Assembly (NCBI GenBank): GCA_002150815.3
Contig: NDFF03000386.1
Coordinates: forward strand, 62,001-126,000
Length of the DNA stretch: 64,000 nucleotides
Origin: Grammothele lineata
Taxonomy: Eukaryota > Basidiomycota > Agaricomycetes > Polyporales > Polyporaceae
Direction of reading: 5' to 3'
The position numbers and the translations under genes were made by a program. The notes beneath the pieces were generated by a model. That model worked only from the letters and a program-made list of their open reading frames with translations. It searched no databases and was not told the DNA's origin. Shown piece after piece: positions 55,257 to 64,000 of this stretch. The stretch's first letter is position 1; every line of letters begins with the position of its first letter.

Positions 55257-55378
55257 GGGGTAAAGAAGCGGTGAGGAGTCGTCCGGTGTCGAGCGAGCGA
55301 CATTCGCTGACATAGATTTGGACCGCCAGGGGACCAGCCGCTATCGTCTACGGCGAAGATGAGGTGCCTGGAACCTGA
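55257..55378 (+). pseudogene. Remnant of a third HSPA12-like gene (last two exons)
   Basis: After a CTGCAG acceptor lies a 14-nt micro-exon (55257-55270, reading GVKKR across the joint). Then come a GTGAGG donor, an intron, a CGCCAG acceptor and a final exon of exactly 49 nt (55330-55378, RGPAAIVYGEDEVPGT and TGA). Both exon lengths and the reading phase equal exons 12 and 13 of the HSPA12-like genes at 41050 and 45876. I cannot find exons 1-11 upstream, where F-box debris lies instead. It is a truncated leftover of a third duplication. Confidence 0.85.
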
Positions 55379-56528
55379 TACGTCTACACCCACACCCCAC
55401 TACATACACGGCTTCTTTGTCACTATCGAGCAAGTGTACTCTTGCTGAACTTGTTTGTGGTAGCACACGTTATGCAAAGGAATCAAGGCTTAAATGCCAT
55501 ACATGCCCCGGCGCTCGCGTTCGTAGCTCGCTTTCGAGGCACCCCATGTCGTGCTCCCTCGCAACCCTCCAGCGTCCGAGTCCAACCTCCCCGCGCCGTG
55601 CGTCCCCAGTCACCCAACCTCACAGAAAGAAAACAAGCAATCCCATTCAAAGTACAAGTAAGCAACACATCAGCGCGCAGAGAATAAGACAGCGCCGCAT
55701 AAGCGGACCCCAAGGAAGAAAAGAAAACCAGGTAGACCAGCGAAGGCTACATGCCACACGCGTACCAGATCCACCAGCACGAACTCGTGTGAGCGGGGAA
55801 GACTGCCTACGAGTGGGAGCGCACATCGCCACGAGTCCCACACCGAGCGAGGTCGGTGAGGACAGAGCGTCCTCCAGCGATTGACGAGTGGCGGCGATGG
55901 CGGCAACGGCGGTGGCGGCGAGGCGAACGGTGGGAGGTACGAGCGGGCGGGTATATAAGTATGTATAAAGACACGATAAGCGACGACACTGTCGTGTGCG
56001 GCCCCGCGCGCGCATCGAAGCAAAACCGGGGGCGAAAGGCGGACGGGCGATGGGCAACCGGGCGCGCCGGGGAGAAGGATAAAAGCTTAACGTAGGGGCA
56101 AACGCGCGAGCGCGGCGTACCGAAGGTGAAGGTTGGGACCTGGAACCTAAGAGGAAGAGGGCGGGGAAAGGGAGACGGAGGTAATAGGCGGCGCGGGGGA
56201 ATCGGGGACAAGGGGAGGTATGTATACTATCAGTGACACATTCGCAGGAGTATGATAGGGAACGGAACAAGTCGTACGGACACGGGGGTAGACCGGCACG
56301 AGGGAAATAAGGCAGGTAGACTAGGTCAGAAATGACGGTAATGGACACGGGCAAGACGGACACGGGTCACGGAGGCGAGGGGAAGAAGCCAGAAGCTGCG
56401 AGACGGCCTGGATGCCGCAGGCATCGCACAGGCCCTCGACCAATACAAGAGATCTTACAACCAACGGGAAGAACGGGGATAACCGGATAAGGAAGTCGGT
56501 CTATGCAGGACGAGGAAGGGAAGGGCAT
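55379..56528. other. 1.1-kb region without a supported gene
   Basis: Mostly the 3' side of the minus-strand membrane-protein gene. The plus strand is purine-rich, which keeps a 238-codon minus frame open (55647-56363), but its content is low-complexity. A TATATAA at 55952 faces the plus strand with no gene behind it. Confidence 0.45.
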
Positions 56529-58485
56529 TTACTCGGCAGTGCCGACGTAAGCATCCTCCTCGTCGTACTTGCTGTACTCCGTCGGCGCAAGGCTCTTGCG
56601 GTTGAGCGTCGCGGGGTAGGCCGAGTCGGGCGAGGCGGGGGCAGCGGCTTCGGGCGAGTAGAGCGTGCGCATGCCGTTGCCGTTGTAGTTCGCGGCAGGG
56701 GCGGGCATCGAAGGAGCGCCCATGGCGCCACCCATAGCACGGCGCTCGGCGTACGCACGGAGCATGTCGTCGGGAGACATCACGTTCGCGGGCATGGGCT
56801 GCATCGGCATCGCGCCCATGATCGGGGACTTGGGCGTGGTGGACTGGTGGACGGGGCTCGGGGGCGTCGGCATCTGGGCGCTGAAGAGGAGCTCGCCGCC
56901 CGCTTCACCAGAACGCATCACTAAGGAGATCATCAGTCAAAGACATAGAGATACGGAAGACTGATAGACGTACTAGCCAGAGCGGGCATAACGTCGTCGA
57001 TGCTCGGGCGAGGCTCAGCGTCCTGGCCAGACATGCGGGCATGGATGTCCTCAGCGGTGAGCGAGAGCGGGCCGGCGGCCTGAATGGGCGACATGATGGG
57101 AGAGTTCGAGCTACCAGTGCTCTCCGACGATTCCATGCGCTGGGGAAGAGGCGGGACGGGGACGTGGCCAGTGTGGAAAGCGCGGGTGCGGCGGGACTCC
57201 ATCGACGGGCGGGCGCTCTCGGCGAAGGAAACGCGGGAGACGCGGTTCTCGAACGCAGACGTGCGGATCCCGGGGCGAAGCTGAGACATCGCGGGCTGCT
57301 CACCCTCAACCATGATACCGCGTGCGCCGATGCCAGCGTTGCCACCCTCCTCGGCGACGGTCGACGAGGGGCGAATGGCACCGAAGGAGAAGGAGGAAGC
57401 GCGGTTGCCGGGGATGGCCATGCTGTTGCGGATAGCGGCGTTCGCACCCGCGCCGGAGAGGGACTTCCAGTCGGTGGAGATAGTCGACATGCGCTTGTCG
57501 ACCATGTCGCTGAACTGCTTGCGCTTCTCCTGGCCCCTCTGACGGCTGATACGAATGTAGGCTGCGACGACGAGGGCGACGATAAAAAGGATAGGGATGA
57601 TGACCGCAGCGGCAATCCCGCCCTTGGACGGTCCGCTCTTGGATTCCGTGGGAGTGTTGTTGACCTGTTCGATGGCACCGACAACAGAAGCGCTCGTAGA
57701 AGTAGTAGTGCTTCCCGAGTAGGTCGCATTGAAAAGGGGGCCGGCAGGAGTGGTGATCATGAAGAGCTCCTGGCCGTGGGGCGCGATAGTGAACTCGAGG
57801 CTGATGGGGCTCGTGTAGTTCCACCAATTGGCGTTGAGAGTCGCGTTGTAGCTTCCGAGCGCGTAGTCAATTTTCTGCCAGCCATGGAGGACGGGGCTGT
57901 TGAGGCTGGGCGCGTAGAGGTAGAGGTCGATGAGTTCGGTATCGAGGCAGGAGGTGTCCCAAGCGACCTCGACGAGCTCGGAGACATCGACCGTCGCGCC
58001 TTTAGATGGGGACTTGTAGAGGCCACCCGTGGAGCAGGCTGCGAAGACATGCGTGAGTGACACGACAGAAGGGCGGGCGAGTAAAACGCAAGGATAGTGG
58101 ACGCTGGAGGCGAGCCCATCTTCAAAACCAACATCACGCCCGCGCGCCCGTTCCTCCCATTGAATCCCTTTATAAACCACCACGGCCATCACACCATCCT
58201 CGCCATGTAACCCGGAGGGTATTGGAAAGCGAGTGCGCAGTCTTTCGGAAGTGGGAGACCCTACTCACCATCTCGCTTACGCTGATGCTTGCCGCCGGCG
58301 TGGCCAACACGGATGGACTTGAAGTTGCTCTTCGTCATCTTTGCTGCGTTAAAAGAGTGTGGGGGAGTAAGGAAGGACGGGGGAAAGGAGGGAGAGGAAG
58401 GCTCGACGGCGAGGGCGGCGACGAGGGGGAGAGCGACGACGGCAACGACGATGGCGGCAGAGGACAGACAAGGCGAGCGACCCAC
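56529..58485 (-). CDS. Secreted-type N-terminus, single-pass membrane protein
   Basis: Exon 1 is 58485-58269, exon 2 is 58038-56974 and exon 3 is 56920-56529, giving 557 residues with phases closing. The N-terminus has a hydrophobic signal-like stretch (AAIVVAVVALPLVAALA) and a KR site that a Kex2-type protease could cut. An ectodomain follows (ACSTGGLYKSPSKGATVDV...WDTSCL...YLYAP, with several N-glycosylation sites). One transmembrane helix (about residues 213-238, GIAAAVIIPILFIVALVVAAY) leads into a long Ser/Pro-rich cytosolic tail. The layout is that of a fungal cell-surface sensor or adhesion-like protein, but I cannot assign a function. Intron 1 (230 nt) is long for this genome, so the first exon is less certain than the rest. 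Confidence 0.78.
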
Positions 58486-58930
58486 AGCGACGGTTCCCCC
58501 TGCTCATTAGGCGCCCGTCGGGGAGGAACCGTGCCGGCGGACGTAATGTTAGCTAATGTTAGCCTCATAAGTCTTCCATCAGTACAACGGATAAGCTCCG
58601 CCGTAAGCCCCGGTGAAGTCTCTACAACTCTATAGAGAAGACGTTTACACGGTCTACAAATCCTTCGTAATCGGCTCGAGACGCGGCGCATCATATTGAT
58701 CCGCCACCGTGCCGAGCCGTGCCGCCACCACCCTCACCAGGGACGAGCCTGGACGAGCGGGGACGGCCCGTGGGATGAACACTTCGTCCTGAGCGGGCCC
58801 AGACAAGTCCATCGGCACGGCTTCATGCTCGTCGGCACTCGTACATTTCGTCGTCAACGCGAACATCCTACAGATAGAAAGCAGCAAGCATCACAGGATA
58901 TCATACACCACCGCGAAGGACCATCTACTT
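58486..58930. other. Intergenic
   Basis: About 445 nt between the 3' end of the PARP-E2 gene and the start of the membrane-protein gene, both on the minus strand. Nothing else is recognised. Confidence 0.5.
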
Positions 58931-61900
58931 CTACATATCAACCTGCCATGACTTCAAGCCGCACCCTATCGCGTCAATCTATCAATTCCTTGCGGGATCT
59001 GAGACGTCCCGGTCAGCCCCGATCCCTCCGTATAGTGGGTTGGAGAGACGTACCTTCCACCCATGCACCTGAGCAACGCGCTTGTATCCCTCCAACGCCT
59101 CCTGCATGCCGTACGGCCTGTGGACGCACATCTCCATTAGTACACACCGAGCGCGAGGTGGACGAGACAGCTCACATGTTCCAGTTAGATGCCAGTCGCG
59201 CCGGCTTCGGGTCGAGGTTAGAGATCGCGAGTTTGATCTGAAGCAGCACTGCCGCGATACTGTGGAAGCAATAACCCGCGTTCAGCATCCGAGAGAGACA
59301 TATACATAGGCCTCACCTGTAGCTGGGCAGCCACCCGTCAGCCGTAAGAAGGTCCATGCACATCGAGCCCCCTGCGGCGAAGATGCGGCACGCTCATCAG
59401 CGATGAAAGTTCGCAGAGGACAGATGAAGTCCCAGAGTCAGACAGCTTGGGACGAGAACGCACCTAGAGTGATATGACCTCCGCCGCCCTGAAAAGACGT
59501 GATGATCAGCTCAATCAAAATCACGCTCATGAACGAACGAACTGATCGCACAGACCTGGCTGAACGGGAGGAATCGCGGCTTGAGGATGCGGAAGAACGG
59601 CGGCGCGTGCGGGAACGCCGCGGGGAACCTGATCTCGAACACGAGCGAGTTCACGCCCCTACATTCGTGCGTGAGCCCCTGGTCAGCCACCCAAGCTTCG
59701 CTCTCGACGACACGGAAGACGTACTGAGCGACCATGTCCCTTGCGACCGGGATCTCGCTGTCGAACGAGTGCAGCTCCACGATCCACTGGTACAAGTTGT
59801 CCCCGATGAGGTCCTCGGGCATGTACCACCCCAGCTCCGTCAGGCTCTTTGCTGAGCTCTGCTCGCGCAGCATCGCCTTCATCTCCCGCTGTAGCGCCTG
59901 CGACGCGGAGACGGACGACTCCGTAGGCGGCGGGATCAGGTGCTCGACGCACTCCGCGACCCATGCCGCGTCGTGCGTCCAGTCGTCCGCCGGGCGAGAC
60001 CCAACCGCCCCAGTTTCCTGGCCCGAGCCATCTGCGTCCATCGCCGGCTCTGTGTCAGCGACGGAGGGAGCGACCTCATCCGAGAAGATGTGCATATCCT
60101 CATCGTCGTAGTCCACGGGAACATACTCGTTCCTGCGCTCCTCGAGGATCATCTCAAGTGCGTACGACGGCTGTGGGATCTTGATACGGTTGTGCCCGAG
60201 CGTGAGCGGGTGCGCGGGGTCGAGCGCGACGTAGGGAATCGTATCCTCTACGGGGTTAGCGACAGGGACACCCCCGGTCATGGCTGCCGTCAACGGCAGG
60301 TTCGTAGGTATGATCGGAAGCGCGGGAGCGGGAGCGACCTGCGTGCCCGCACCTTTGACCATCAAGTATCGACTGTTCCCCGATGTGGTGAGCCAAAGAG
60401 GTGGACGAGTTAACGAAACGGGGCGTACCATATGATCCACTCCGTCTTATCGACGACAAAGAATGGGGTCTGGGACACGAATTTCTTGGGGAGATTCACG
60501 ATCTCCGCGAGCGCAACGCAGCTTGCGATGCGAGAGGCGCTGTTTCTCCAGCCTGAGCATGCGCCCTGTGCGTAGGTGCCCGTAGAAACTGTGCCGTCTT
60601 TCGCGAAATAGACGCCTGTCGCAGGTGTCAGCTCGCGGTCGGCCGAAAGTAGCCGAAGCAGCAAGATCTTACCATGTCCGTAGGCCCGTCCGTTGGCGAC
60701 GGTCTTGAACCACAGGCCGTGTCGAATAATCTAGTCGTAACTGGTAAACAAGTGGAAGGGGATTCTAAACGCCCATAAATCATACCGAGTGCCAATTACG
60801 AGCAGGGGACCCATGAAACGCCTGTATTCGGGACGTTCAGAACGAACCAAGGTGACAACGACTAAGATCGAGCTTACATAGAGCGACGGGAACCGTCTGG
60901 CGTTTGCGTCTTCCGTTTGCGCTTGTTGAACTGCAACGCGGTACTTCGCCTCCGCGTCCGGTGCACCGACACTAAACCTGAACTGTTGCCACTCGGGTCC
61001 TACATGCTAAGCTCAGTCACCCAAGCTACAACGCAGCGCGACCAGAGACGCACCGATATTCTTCACACGTTCATGCTCCTCACGCAGCTCTTCAAGATGC
61101 GCGGTGCACGACGCAACGCACCAGCGCAGGAGGGACCACGCAGCATCCGGAATCGCCTTGTCCATATCCTTCAGCCTCGGTTTCACCTGGCCAGGCTTGA
61201 CCGGGCGTTCCAGGTGTTTCTTCATCTGGGCGATCTATGTGCACGGTAAGGCAAACACAGGATGAGCACCCCTAGTAGCTGAACGAGAGGCGGACCGTGG
61301 ACGCACAGAAGGCAGCATGTCAATGAGCTGTGCGATCACAGCGCGCATCTATTGGCAGGTGAGCGTAGGCGTCAACAGTTACTCCGTGAAAAAGTGAGAC
61401 CTACGGTGGCAAGGTCCAACGTATCGAACTCGAGAAGTATGTTTGGGTTGTCTGGAGCCTTCGCCCCCCGCCGTGGTGGTACTCGTAGACCCATGCCTAT
61501 GGGCAGTGGCGCATCGAGAGTGCCTTCTGCTGCTGCGATATACGCGAGCGACACCAGAATGTCGACTGTGACTGGATTCGCGCAGATCTCGTACTGCAGA
61601 TATTCATGTCAACGCTCGCATGCGAGTCGACGGCGAGCGGGTACGTACCTCGAGAGACGGTCCGCGGTTGAGGTTGTAGTACTGGTACGTGCACAGCTTC
61701 GAGCTGCAGACGTACGGCTTCAGCGCGTCAAGGTCCTCTTGGAGTTGCTGGTGGCACACTAGGCAGAAGCGCGGACAGAGCTACGCGAGGAGGAGAACGG
61801 GAGTTAGCTTCGAACATTACGCAGCAGGTGAAGACTTACCGTGATGCGACGAAGGAGATACGAGAACGCGACGAGGGGGATGTTCACTGGGTCCCCGAGG

Positions 61901-63443
61901 TTCCGCATCAAGAGCGGGTCGGCCGGAAGGATGTAACTCTTCGCGAGCTCTTCGTCCGCAGCGTCTGCCGCGCGGATTGTCTACGTGGCAAATCAGTAGA
62001 CTCCCTAATCAGACAGCCCTGCATCCGCATCCACATACCTGTCCTTTCAGACGCATGATATCCGCAGGGGGCTGCTGGGTGGTCTCCATCTCCCAAAGCA
62101 GCGTTTCGGCACCCGCCCATCCCAGATCATACTGGATGCGAAACTGCAAGATGCGCAAGAAATGACTGTTCAGTAAACTCTCTAGTGAGGAGCTCAGGCT
62201 GAAGGGTCGGAAGGCAATCTCCGGCTCCTCCTCTTTCGCTTCCGGCTCTTCCGGCTCAGCGTCCATAACTTCCAGCTCGTCCAGATACGCGTCGTCGTCG
62301 TAGTCATTCTGAGGCGGCTCTTCCACAGGCTCCGCAGAGGGCTCGGCGTCGTACTCCGCTTTCAACCCGTACTTGCGCACCGTTTCGGCCGCATCTTCCG
62401 CCGTTGGCTTGTAGTTGTTGGTCAACCCGACGCGGAACTGCGGGACGGCGCCGTGCATATGCGCTGAGTCGGTGTATGTCGCATCGGACTTCACGATCGG
62501 ATAAACTCCCCTCAAGCCGGAGATGAGCATGGTGAGGTGCTGGGGACGCGCTAGCAACCGCTTGTCCCACGCCATGAGCGCGCGAGCAGGGATGGTGTCG
62601 GCGAGGGATTTGGCGGGCATGGAGATAGAAAGTGCGAAGTCGTCCAGTCCGAAGGGAATGAAGCCAGGGTGGTAGTTGTAGGCTACCGTCTCGTTGAATT
62701 CTCTATATATGCACATGGGGAGTTTAATGAAGCTCGTGGATGAGAAATGGTAGACAAACCGCTGTAGGATAGCACGATCGAGTTTGCTGCGACCCGTAGT
62801 GGCTCCTAGCAGTCCCATGTCGTCATCCATGTCGTAGACGTCATCATCGTCCTCTTCCTCGCCCTCATCTTCGTCGTCGCTAACAGCGTTGCCATGTCCG
62901 CTCTTACTGCCACCCGCACTCACTCTCTTGGCCAACCTCTCCAACAGTCTCATGAGGAGATCTTGAATAGTGACCGAGCCATCCTCATACACACGTTCGG
63001 TGACCTCTGAGACTGTCTCGGGGAGTTTTTCTTGCGACGAGCAGAAGAACGAATGGTCTGATGGGTACTCCGACGCGTCTGTGCGTACGATGTGAACACA
63101 TCGATAGATGTGCACATTTGTGACCAGTGGCGGGGGACTACTCACCGGAAACCAGAAAAGTGAGAGAAGCAACGATTTCACCATCGATGCGAATGATCGT
63201 ACAATCAAATGACCCGTCCTCCTCTCCGCGCGCGACGCCTATTGCGGGCGAACGAGAAAGGGTCAATGCATATCCCAAGACAGGAACGAGCGACGTACCG
63301 AGTAACCGCAAACCCTTGACCTCTACGCCCTGCTCCGCCACCTTCTCCGCCTTCTGTATGTCGAACAGAAAACGCTTGCGGCCTCTTGCAGGTGGGGCAG
63401 GATCCATGACTTCACGGTCGCTGGCGGTGCGCTTGACGGTCAT
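58931..63443 (-). CDS. PARP catalytic domain-UBE2Q-type E2 fusion protein
   Basis: An 18-exon model of 1156 residues: 63443-63299, 63238-63146, 63078-62039, 61980-61840, 61792-61649, 61593-61405, 61348-61307, 61234-61054, 60999-60878, 60821-60786, 60730-60673, 60615-60429, 60372-59556, 59488-59464, 59371-59317, 59259-59176, 59117-59054, 58978-58931. Every intron is GT-AG and in phase. Domains in order: an N-terminal region with an acidic stretch, a cysteine cluster (C475, C479, C482, C498, C503), the ADP-ribosyltransferase fold (FHGS with His702; GHGVYFAKDG with Tyr733; KTEWII with Glu789) and an acidic linker. The UBC fold follows (VFEIRFPAAFPHAPPFF, GGSMCMDLL with Cys1078, GWLPSY, PYGMQEALEGYKRVAQVHGWK). 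A fungal PARP group with a C-terminal UBC domain is known; joint ADP-ribosylation and ubiquitin transfer is an inference. Confidence 0.9.
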
Positions 63444-64000
63444 AGGGGATAAAGAACGCGAAGATGCAGGGGTTGCCGCAGCAGTGTGCTGCGTGATGGC
63501 CGATGCAGCAAGGCGCGTACAGTGGCCCTCGACTCACGAGATGCGGGATCAGGAGATCTAGCAGACAGCAGGCGGTCGACGTCTGCTTCCAGGCTATATG
63601 CTTGACAAGCGCGTAACGGTCCACTCGACCTTCGCAGCGGGATTTGTTTGAAGGAAATACTTGAAAGGCCGATGGTGACACCGCTTTATGTCAAACGTTG
63701 ATAGAGATGTTCAAGCGTCGTCGTTGAGTGTTTGGTGGTCGAGATGACCGTCGATGGAAGAGTAGCAGTCGCGACTCCCTCGCCAGTGGCTGCCGGCGCG
63801 ACGCGTGCTGTACGCGTTCTGCTGTCGGTTCCGACGCGTCGCGCAGCGCACGTGCGCGATTTTATAGGCGCCTTTTCGGCTTTGTCGCCAACGACCGAAT
63901 GCCAATGATTCAACTCGTTGATCTCGTCCTACTACCACGATCCCGGTCTGTGCCATGGAACGTCTATGCGCATTCAAGAACATGACATGCCAGGAGCTCC
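63444..64000. other. Right edge, promoter side of the PARP-E2 gene
   Basis: About 560 nt upstream of the PARP-E2 start. Short frames on both strands show nothing recognisable; a neighbouring gene may begin beyond the window. Confidence 0.45.

Noticed and set aside
55952..55958. TATATAA facing the plus strand
   Set aside because: No plus-strand gene follows; it lies in the 3' region of a minus-strand gene and is probably chance.
55647..56363. 238-codon minus-strand frame
   Set aside because: Low-complexity, Arg/Pro/Ser/Leu-rich translation from a pyrimidine-rich strand, no family similarity; more likely 3' untranslated sequence.
1..64000. CRISPR arrays, bacterial operons, rRNA genes
   Set aside because: None seen; spliced genes show that this is eukaryotic nuclear DNA, and no regularly spaced repeat-spacer structure or rRNA sequence is visible.

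Overview
This is nuclear DNA of a filamentous basidiomycete, most likely an Agaricomycete; a polypore-type genome is a reasonable guess but is not proven. The genes carry many 50-66 nt GT-AG introns with CTAAC/CTRAC-type branch sites. The window also holds a large F-box-type family expansion, DUF4246 proteins, HSPA12-like Hsp70 relatives and a tyrosine-recombinase (YR) retrotransposon. Gene models below were built by hand from the sequence. For most multi-exon genes every intron phase closes exactly, and paralogues inside the window were used to check each other.

Layout. 0.4-6.8 kb: three tandem minus-strand F-box-type genes. The first is intact, the second is a pseudogene whose deletion joint is a 47-bp palindrome, and the third has one unresolved splice joint. 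7.1-10.9 kb: an F-box-like/LRR-like gene divergent from an alpha/beta-hydrolase gene. 11.1-16.4 kb: a minus-strand YR retrotransposon (Gag with zinc knuckles, RT-RNase H with one in-frame TGA, tyrosine recombinase). Its gag appears to contain a 505-nt intron with no AG before the acceptor, filled by a 45-bp minisatellite. 16.7-25.2 kb: a further F-box gene, three F-box-like genes and a SET-domain protein.

26-38.7 kb: two DUF4246 genes (candidate Fe/2-oxoglutarate-oxygenase fold), two more F-box-like genes, a 1.1-kb non-autonomous TIR transposon between them, and a second alpha/beta-hydrolase. 38.9-48.4 kb: a divergent pair made of a coiled-coil protein (minus) and an HSPA12-like Hsp70 relative (plus), present twice in tandem, each HSPA12-like copy with 13 exons including a 14-nt micro-exon. 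49-55.4 kb: a seventh F-box-like gene, two head-to-head F-box paralogues with gene debris outside them, and the last two exons of a third HSPA12-like gene. 56.5-63.4 kb: a single-pass membrane protein and an 18-exon gene fusing a PARP catalytic domain to a UBE2Q-type E2 domain.

The left 55 kb looks like a fast-evolving accessory region built by repeated local duplication of a few modules. The right 8 kb looks like ordinary conserved gene space. The most promising candidate for an undescribed functional unit is the duplicated coiled-coil/HSPA12-like pair. The most unusual molecular structure is the AG-free gag intron.
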